Positions 47,601-56,600 of a stretch of DNA of 64,000 nucleotides are shown one piece after another. The first letter of the stretch is position 1; each line of letters starts with the position of its first letter. A program made the position numbers and the translations under genes. Source of the DNA: Xenopus tropicalis (taxonomy: Eukaryota > Chordata > Amphibia > Anura > Pipidae); the NCBI RefSeq assembly GCF_000004195.4, contig NC_030680.2:152294672-152358671 (forward strand), in the 5' to 3' direction. A model generated the notes under the pieces. It saw nothing but the letters and a program-made list of their open reading frames with translations. It was not told where the DNA came from and made no database searches.

Positions 47601-50600
47601 AAGTGAGAGTTAAGGCACAAGTGAGAGTTAAGGTACAAGTGAGAGTTAAGGCACAAGTGAGAGTTAAGGTACAAGTGAGAGTTAAGGTACAAGTGTCAGT
47701 TAAGGTACAAGTGTCAGTTAAGGTACAAGTGAGAGTTAAGGCACAAGTGAGAGTTAAGGTACAAGTGAGAGTTAAGGCACAAGTGAGAGTTAAGGTACAA
47801 GTGTCAGTTAAGGCACAAGTGTCAGTTAAGGCACAAGTGTCAGTTAAGGTACAAGTGTCAGTTAAGGTACAAGTGAGAGTTGAGGCACAAGTGTCAGTTA
47901 AGGTACAAGTGTCAGTTAAGGCACAAGTGAGAGTTAAGGCACAAGTGAGAGTTAAGGCACAAGTGAGAGTTAAGGTACAAGTGTCAGTTAAGGTACAAGT
48001 GTCAGTTAAGGTACAAGTGAGAGTTAAGGCACAAGTGTCAGTTAAGGCACAAGTGTCAGTTAAGGCACAAGTGTCAGTTAAGGCACAAGTGAGAGTTAAG
48101 GCACAAGTGTCAGTTAAGGCACAAGTGTCAGTTAAGGTACAAGTGTCAGTTAAGGCACAAGTGAGAGTTAAGGCACAAGTGTCAGTTAAGGCACAAGTGT
48201 CAGTTAAGGCACAAGTGTCAGTTAAGGCACAAGTGTCAGTTAAGGTACAAGTGTCAGTTAAGGCACAAGTGTCAGTTAAGGCACAAGTGTCAGTTAAGGC
48301 ACAAGTGTCAGTTAAGGCACAAGTGTCAGTTAAGGTACAAGTGTCAGTTAAGGCACAAGTGAGAGTTAAGGCACAAGTGTCAGTTAAGGTACAAGTGTCA
48401 GTTAAGGCACAAGTGAGAGTTAAGGCACAAGTGAGAGTTAAGGCACAAGTGTCAGTTAAGGTACAAGTGTCAGTTAAGGTACAAGTGTCAGTTAAGGCAC
48501 AAGTGAGAGTTAAGGCACAAGTGTCAGTTAAGGCACAAGTGTCAGTTAAGGTACAAGTGTCAGTTAAGGTACAAGTGTCAGTTAAGGCACAAGTGAGAGT
48601 TGAGGCACAAGTGTCAGTTAAGGTACAAGTGTCAGTTAAGGCACAAGTGAGAGTTAAGGCACAAGTGAGAGTTAAGGCACAAGTGAGAGTTAAGGCACAA
48701 GTGACAGTCCCTAGTCTCCCATAGTGACAGACCCAGGCAGTCTCACAGTCTCGAGGTGATGGTGACAGTCCTATTAGGCGCCAGGATCAGTGGAGCTTTT
48801 GCGCTCGTTATGCAAATGATATTAGTGACCCCTCCCCCTCTCAGTATCATCTCACTTTGCCCTCTCTTTGCCCTTACAGAGGAGAAGTTGGTCACAGAGG
48901 AGACCCTGGTACCCGCCATAGAGGCTAAAGAGGAGGATCTGCTGGTGGCGCATACACGCCGGTACCTCAATAAACTGAAGGTGCCACCGACCCACTCACC
49001 CTGTCATTAACTGCACTGCTTCCCTACTGTCCCCATCTTGTCCTACTGTCTCCATCTTGCCCCACTGTCCCCATCTTGCCCTACTGTCCCCATCTTGTCC
49101 TACTGTCCCCATCTTGTCCTACTGTCCCCATCTTGCCCTACTGTCCCCATCTTGTCCTACTGTCCCCATCTTGTCCTACTGTCCCCATCTTGTCCTACTG
49201 TCTCCATCTTGCCCCACTGTCCCCATCTTGCCCTACTGTCCCCATCTTGTCCTACTGTCCCCATCTTGTCCTACTGTCCCCATCTTGTCCTACTGTCCCC
49301 ATCTTGCCCTACTGTCTCCATCTTGTCCTACTGTCCCCATCTTGTCCTACTGTCTCCATCTTGCCCTACTGTCTCCATCTTGCCCCACTGTCCCCATCTT
49401 GCCCTACTGTCTCCATCTTGCCCTACTGTCCCCATCTTGCCCTACTGTCTCCATCTTGCCCCACTGTCTCCATCTTGTCCTACTGTCTCCATCTTGCCCT
49501 ACTGTCTCCATCTTGTCCTACTGTCTCCATCTTGTCCTACTGTCTCCATCTTGCCCTACTGTCCCCATCTTGCCCTACTGTCTCCATCTTGTCCTACTGT
49601 CTCCATCTTGTCTTACTGTCTCCATCTTGTCCTACTGTCTCCATCTTGCCCCACTGTCCCCATCTTGTCCTACTGTCTCCATCTTGCCCTACTGTCCCCA
49701 TCTTGCCCTACTGTCCCCATCTTGCCCTACTGTCTCCATCTTGCCCTACTGTCCCCATCTTGCCCTACTGTCTCCATCTTGCCCTACTGTCTCCATCTTG
49801 CCCCACTGTCTCCATCTTGTCCTACTGTCCCCATCTTGCCCTACTGTCTCCATCTTGCCCCACTGTCTCCATCTTGTCCTACTGTCTCCATCTTGCCCTA
49901 CTGTCCCCATCTTGCCCTACTGTCTCCATCTTGCCCTACTGTCCCCATCTTGCCCTACTGTCTCCATCTTGTCCTACTGTCTCCATCTTGTCCTACTGTC
50001 TCCATCTTGCCCTACTGTCTCCATCTTGTCCTACTGTCTCCATCTTGCCCTACTGTCCCCATCTTGTCCTACTGTCCCCATCTTGTCCTACTGTCCCCAT
50101 CTTGTCCTACTGTCCCCATCTTGTTCTACTGTCTTCATCTTGCCCTACTGTCTCCATCTTGCCCTACTGTCTCCATCTTGTTCTACTGTCTTCATCTTGT
50201 CCTACTGTCTCCATCTTGCCCTACTGTCTCCATCTTGTCCTACTGTCTCCATCTTGCCCTACTGTCCCCATCTTGTCCTACTGTCCCCATCTTGTCCTAC
50301 TGTCCCCATCTTGTCCTACTGTCCCCATCTTGTCCTACTGTCCCCATCTTGTTCTACTGTCTTCATCTTGCCCTACTGTCTCCATCTTGCCCTACTGTCC
50401 CCATCTTGTTCTACTGTCTTCATCTTGCCCTACTGTCTCCATCTTGCCCTACTGTCTCCATCTTGTTCTACTGTCTCCATCTTGCCCTACTGTCTCCATC
50501 TTGCCCTACTGTCTCCATCTTGCCCTGCTGTCTCCATCTTGTCCTGCTGTCTCCATCTTGCCCTACTGTCTCCATCTTGCCCTACAGTCTCCATCTTGCC

Positions 50601-53600
50601 CTACTGTCCCCATCTTGTTCTACTGTCCCCATCTTGCCCTACTGTCTCCATCTTGTCCTACTGTCCCCATCTTGCCCTACTGTCTCCATCTTGCCCTACT
50701 GTCTCCATCTTGCCCTACTGTCTCCATCTTGGCCCAGTAACTATGATCTCTATTGGAGCACTGATAGCGTAAGAAAACCAAACAAATCCAAGGAAATTTC
50801 CAAAATGACAAATCTATACAGTGACTGCCAGTAAGAAAGATGGTGGTGATGGGACTGAAGGAAGCACAAATAGTGACATAACTGAGTAATCCGTTAAGGG
50901 GCAGATAGTTACCCCCATATATAATAAAAGGCACTGAATTTGCCCAGTAGCAGTAACCCATAGCAACCAATAAGATGTTTGCTTTTAAACAGGTGAGCAG
51001 TAAATGCTTCTTGCTGATTGGTTGCTATGGGTTACTGCCCCTGGGGCAAATTCAGTGCCTTTGGAACATCACCAAATTCATATCCTCAGTCTGGGGCAGG
51101 AGGGGCAGGAGGGCCTGGGGGGGGGGGACCCGGGAATGATGCCATAAAAGGACACTGACAGTTCTGTCTGCAAATGAATAAAGGGCAATTACATAACATG
51201 TTTAACTCTGAGCCATAGAGACTGTGGGCAGAGAGTATCGGTGCCGGGGCCTGTCTGTCCTGCTGAGAATTAAGGAAATAAACAGAACAATCATTCTGCA
51301 TACGGGGCAAATGGGTCAGATTTGGACTCAAACTTCCCCATCATTCTGCTGCTTGTAAGGGTTTGTCTGATCCCCCCCATTGTAAGCAGCAGTCCTGCCC
51401 TGCTTTATGGCTGAGATTCTAGCTATCTGTATAACAGAGCATTCTGTCACAGTGGCACAGATCCTATCTGATCCCCCCATTGTAAGCAGCAGTCCTGCCC
51501 TGCTTTATGGCTGAGATTCTAGCTATCTGTATAACAGAGCATTCTGTCACAGTGACACAGATCCTATCTGATCCCCCCATTGTAAGCAGCAGTCCTGCCC
51601 TGCTTTATGGCTGAGATTCTAGCTATCTGTATAACAGAGCATTCTGTCACAGTGGCACAGATCCTATCTGATCCCCCCATTGTAAGCAGCAGTCCTGCCC
51701 TGCTTTATGGCTGAGATTCTAGCTATCTGTATAACAGAGCATTCTGTCACAGTGGCACAGATCCTATCTGATCCCCCCATTGTAAGCAGCAGTCCTGCCC
51801 TGCTTTATGGCTGAGATTCTAGCTATCTGTATAACAGAGCATTCTGTCACAGTGGCACAGATCCTATCCCCCCCATTGTAAGCAGCAGTCCTGCCCTGCT
51901 TTATGGCTGAGATTCTAGCTATCTGTATAACAGAGCATTCTGTCACAGTGGCACAGATCCTATCTGATCCCCCCATTGTAAGCAGCAGTCCTGCCCTGCT
52001 TTATGGCTGAGATTCTAGCTATCTGTATAACAGAGCATTCTGTCACAGTGGCACAGATCCTATCTGATCCCCCCCATTGTAAGCAGCAGTCCTGCCCTGC
52101 TTTATGGCTGAGATTCTAGCTATCTGTATAACAGAGCATTCTGTCACAGTGGCACAGATCCTATCTGATCCCCCCATTGTAAGCAGCAGTCCTGCCCTGC
52201 TTTATGGCTGAGATTCTAGCTATCTGTATAACAGAGCATTCTGTCACAGTGGCACAGATCCTATCTGATCCCCCCCATTGTAAGCAGCAGTCCTGCCCTG
52301 CTTTATGGCTGAGATTCTAGCTATCTGTATAACAGAGCATTCTGTCACAGTGGCACAGATACTATCTGATCCCCCCATTGTAAGCAGCAGTCCTGCCCTG
52401 CTTTATGGCTGAGATTCTAGCTATCTGTATAACAGAGCATTCTGTCACAGTGGCACAGATCCTATCTGATCCCCCCCATTGTAAGCAGCAGTCCTGCCCT
52501 GCTTTATGGCTGAGATTCTAGCTATCTGTATAACAGAGCATTCTGTCACAGTGGCACAGATCCTATCTGATCCCCCCCATTGTAAGCAGCAGTCCTGCCC
52601 TGCTTTATGGCTGAGATTCTAGCTATCTGTATAACAGAGCATTCTGTCACAGTGGCACAGATCCTATCTGATCCCCCCATTGTAAGCAGCAGTCCTGCCC
52701 TGCTTTATGGCTGAGATTCTAGCTATCTGTATAACAGAGCATTCTGTCACAGTGGCACAGATCCTATCTGATCCCCCCCATTGTAAGCAGCAGTCCTGCC
52801 CTGCTTTATGGCTGAGATTCTAGCTATCTGTATAACAGAGCATTCTGTCACAGTGGCACAGATCCTATCTGATCCCCCCCATTGTAAGCAGCAGTCCTGC
52901 CCTGCTTTATGGCTGAGATTCTAGCTATCTGTATAACAGAGCATTCTGTCACAGTGGCACAGATCCTATCTGATCCCCCCCATTGTAAGCAGCAGTCCTG
53001 CCCTGCTTTATGGCTGAGATTCTAGCTATCTGTATAACAGAGCATTCTGTCACAGTGGCACAGATCCTATCTGATCCCCCCATTGTAAGCAGCAGTCCTG
53101 CCCTGCTTTATGGCTGAGATTCTAGCTATCTGTATAACAGAGCATTCTGTCACAGTGGCACAGATCCTATCTGATCCCCCCCCCCATTGTAAGCAGCAGT
53201 CCTGCCCTGCTTTATGGCTGAGATTCTAGCTATCTGTATAACAGAGCATTCTGTCACAGTGGCACAGATCCTATCTGATCCCCCATTGTAAGCAGCAGTC
53301 CTGCCCTGCTTTATGGCTGAGATTCTAGCTATCTGTATAACAGAGCATTCTGTCACAGTGGCACAGATCCTATCCCCCCCATTGTAAGCAGCAGTCCTGC
53401 CCTGCTTTATGGCTGAGATTCTAGCTATCTGTATAACAGAGCATTCTGTCACAGTGGCACAGATCCTATCTGATCCCCCCATTGTAAGCAGCAGTCCTGC
53501 CCTGCTTTATGGCTGAGATTCTAGCTATCTGTATAACAGAGCATTCTGTCACAGTGGCACAGATCCTATCTGATCCCCCCCCCCCATTGTAAGCAGCAGT

Positions 53601-56600
53601 CCTGCCCTGCTTTATGGCTGAGACTCTAGCTATCTGTATAACAGAGCATTGTGTAATATTGGCATTTAGGGTGCTGGGAGTTGTGCACACAACACATACA
53701 GTATATATACAATACAATGTAAGTGTCATTTATTGTACTATGTGCCACTAAGATTTCTTATTTTGCATTTTAGTGGTCTTACGTGGTGGCCACAATCACC
53801 GAGATCCCCCCACTCTTCCTGCTCCCCAATTTTCTTGTCCAACGCAAAGTCCTCAAACCGCTGAGGTTCCAGACGGGAGGCACCATCATGGTGAGTGGGA
53901 CTCAGACAGGATTTGATAGGATCAGCTCCTCATATAGACTCACTAGGCACTTCTATGTGCCAATAAACTCGTGTCAGCCTCTAGCGCCCCCTACAGGATG
54001 AATACCCACGGAAGCTGTTCCTGTCTGTTTGTATATGTCTTTTTATGTGTTTATATATATATATTAGGGATGCAACAAATCCATTATTTTTGGTTCGGCC
54101 GAATATCTATATATATATGATATAATGAATAAAGTGCCCCCTATTGTAAAATATAAGGATATTGTAAGTCACCTCAGAGTTCCATGACCTGTATAAATGC
54201 CTTCGGCCTCGTGCTTTTATACAGGTCATGGAACTCCGAGGTGACATACAATATCCTTATATTTTACAACAGGGGGCACTTTACTAATTATACTATACAA
54301 GTTTTGAGTGAGTCATGTGACAGAAATGACATCACTAAACTCCGATTCTAACTGATGACATCACTGAGCACCGTTTATAAGGATATAATTTACAGTTCGG
54401 TCCCATAGGGAAATGACCCAACTGTATATTATATATATAAATCCCAAACTGAATCCTGGATTCGCTGTGTCCCTAACCCTAACGACTTGAATAAATGGGG
54501 TGCTAAACTGAACCCCCACACTTGCAGCCCCTCGTTAGTACAACATTACACTGCTGCCCACCAACAGGACTCCCAGAGCCCACAGTCCCACCCGTTCCGC
54601 CCCCAAACCAGTGTATTTATCCTGAATGAGATGGGGCGTCACTATGGGTATTTATCGGGGTGCTCTGTCCCCCCATTGGCAGAATATCTCCAATTCCCTC
54701 AGCAAAATGTTTCCTTATTAAAACAGAAATAACAGGTTTGTTCCTTTTCTCAGGCCGGAAAGCTGGCGATGGAGAGGGGGTGGGCAATCAATGTGGGTAA
54801 GTGGCGCCTTTCATTGGCCCAACTCATTTGGCCGATTTCTCTAGATGCCCATGTATTGTACAGCGCTGCGGAATATGTGGGTGCTCTCATGACATCATAA
54901 TGTAATAATGTCTGTACTTCCTGTTTGGCCCCAGGTGGCGGCTTCCATCACTGTTCCGGCGACAGAGGCGGAGGATTCTGTGCGTACGCCGATATCACGT
55001 TGGCCATTAAGGTACCAGGGTGCCGTGCCAGGCAGAGGGTATCCCCTGTCCATTCCCAATGGGGCAAGAAGGCTGGCAAGTCTCCGAGTCTGGGGCGCAG
55101 AGTTGGTGTTAGGGGCAGAAAATCAGATAATTGCACAAGGAACATAATCTTAAATGTTACCAATCCTCCCTATACAACTGTCAGACTTACAGGCCTGTAA
55201 CTCCCTGGTTGAGAATGTTATTCCCTTCTAAGTACTGGAATTTCACCAGTTTTCCTCCAATCAATAGGTACCGTACCTCTCGTAAGGGGGCGGGGTCTGA
55301 AAAATTCTAGTTCCCAGTTCCCCTCATAAATATTCTGCCTCTCCGGTGATTAGGAGCAATTCAGGGAATGTATTGGCTATTGGTTGCCAGGGTAACCGAT
55401 TGATGCTAGATCTATGTTTTTGTATTATTTATGTTCCTTGTTAGTCCCACAGCTCCAGCTATTGAACCCTCTATTACTGTGTCCCCCAGTACTGAACAGG
55501 AATGTTAGGAAGAGAGCCCCCTAGGGAATGGGAAGGGTATTGCATGGCTGACAGATTTGTCCCTTATGTTTCTTCTTTCTTTTTGTCCCCATTTTCAGTT
55601 TCTGTTTGAGCGAGTGGAAGGGGTATCAAAGGCCACCATTATAGACCTGGATGCCCATCAGGTACCGGCTGCGTGTTGGCATGTCCGTCTGTCTGTCTGG
55701 CCATAAGATATGTATCACGTATGGGGGGGTCATCCAACAATCCGGCGAGTCAGGGAAAGGGCGGGTTATTTGTGCTGCGGTTCCGTAATCGCCCCGTTCT
55801 GCTTGTAGGGAAATGGGCACGAAAGGGACTTCATGGAGGACAAGCGAGTGTATATCATGGATGTGTATAACCGGCACATTTACCCCGGGGATCACAGCGC
55901 CAAACGTAAGCACCGAGTTTCCTTTTATTTCTTCTCTGTCGGATAAATATTCTGTGTTATGTGCCCCCCCCACTCCTGTCTCCCCCACTGTGTTACCCAC
56001 CGGCCCCTGTCCCCCCTATTGTGTTACCCGCCGGCCCCTGTCCCCCCTACTGTGTTACCCGCCGGCCCCTGTCCCCCCTACTGTGTTACCCGCCGACCCC
56101 TGTCTCCCCCACTGTGTTACCCGCCGGCCCCTGTCTCCCCCACTGTGTTACCCGCCGGCCCCTGTCCCCCCTATTGTGTTACCCGCCGGCCCCTGTCCCC
56201 CCTACTGTGTTACCCACCGGCCCCTGTCCCCCCTACTGTGTTACCCGCCGACCCCTGTCTCCCCCACTGTGTTACCCGCCGGCCCCTGTCTCCCCCACTG
56301 TGTTACCCGCCGGCCCCTGTCCCCCCCTACTGTGTTACCCGCCGGCCCCTGTCCCCCCTACTGTGTTACCCGCCGGCCCCTGTCCCCCCTACTGTGTTAC
56401 CCGCCGGCCCCTGTCTCCCCTACTGTGTTACCCACCGGCCCCTGTCTCCCCACTGTGTTACCCGCCGGCCCCTGTCCCCCCTACTGTGTTACCCACCGGC
56501 CCCTGTCTCCCCCACTGTGTTACCCGCCGGCCCCTGTCCCCCCTACTGTGTTACCCGCCGGCCCCTGTCCCCCCTACTGTGTTACCCGCCGGCCCCTGTC

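Larger units (their letters stand above)
43711..48879 (+). other. hdac11: hdac11 intron 2, two minisatellites
   Basis: This 5.2-kb intron contains the 22-bp and 18-bp arrays separated by about 460 bp of unique sequence (44,898-45,362). No exon is seen in the unique parts. Confidence 0.85.
48981..53773 (+). other. hdac11: hdac11 intron 3, two arrays and a palindromic element
   Basis: This 4.8-kb intron contains the 19-bp array, a palindromic MITE and the 100-bp array. Unique sequence lies at about 50,733-50,926 and 51,063-51,365. No exon is seen. Confidence 0.85.
53891..54753 (+). other. hdac11: hdac11 intron 4 with nested transposable elements
   Basis: The intron contains a Harbinger-like element interrupted by a 150-bp palindrome (54,067-54,473). 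It also has GCGCCCCCTACAGG at 53984-53997, whose reverse complement is one mismatch from the CTCF core. No exon is seen. Confidence 0.8.

Noticed and set aside
45260..48724. Two long frames made of (V/A)QV(R/S)VK hexapeptides
   Set aside because: The 18-bp unit is six codons without a stop. The array sits in hdac11 intron 2 between well-defined exons, and nothing indicates a coding exon there.
49038..50834. Three overlapping 550-600-codon frames rich in Cys, Pro, Ser and Leu
   Set aside because: They are a by-product of the stop-free 19-bp repeat, open in all three frames, within hdac11 intron 3.
10517..53652. Possible CRISPR-like arrays because of regular repeats
   Set aside because: Repeats are head-to-tail with no variable spacers, the genome is eukaryotic, and no cas genes are present.
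54471..54482. CCCTAACCCTAA resembling an interstitial telomere repeat
   Set aside because: Only two units, and they coincide with the end of a Harbinger-like element (…GTGTCCC TAA). The match is best explained by the element terminus.
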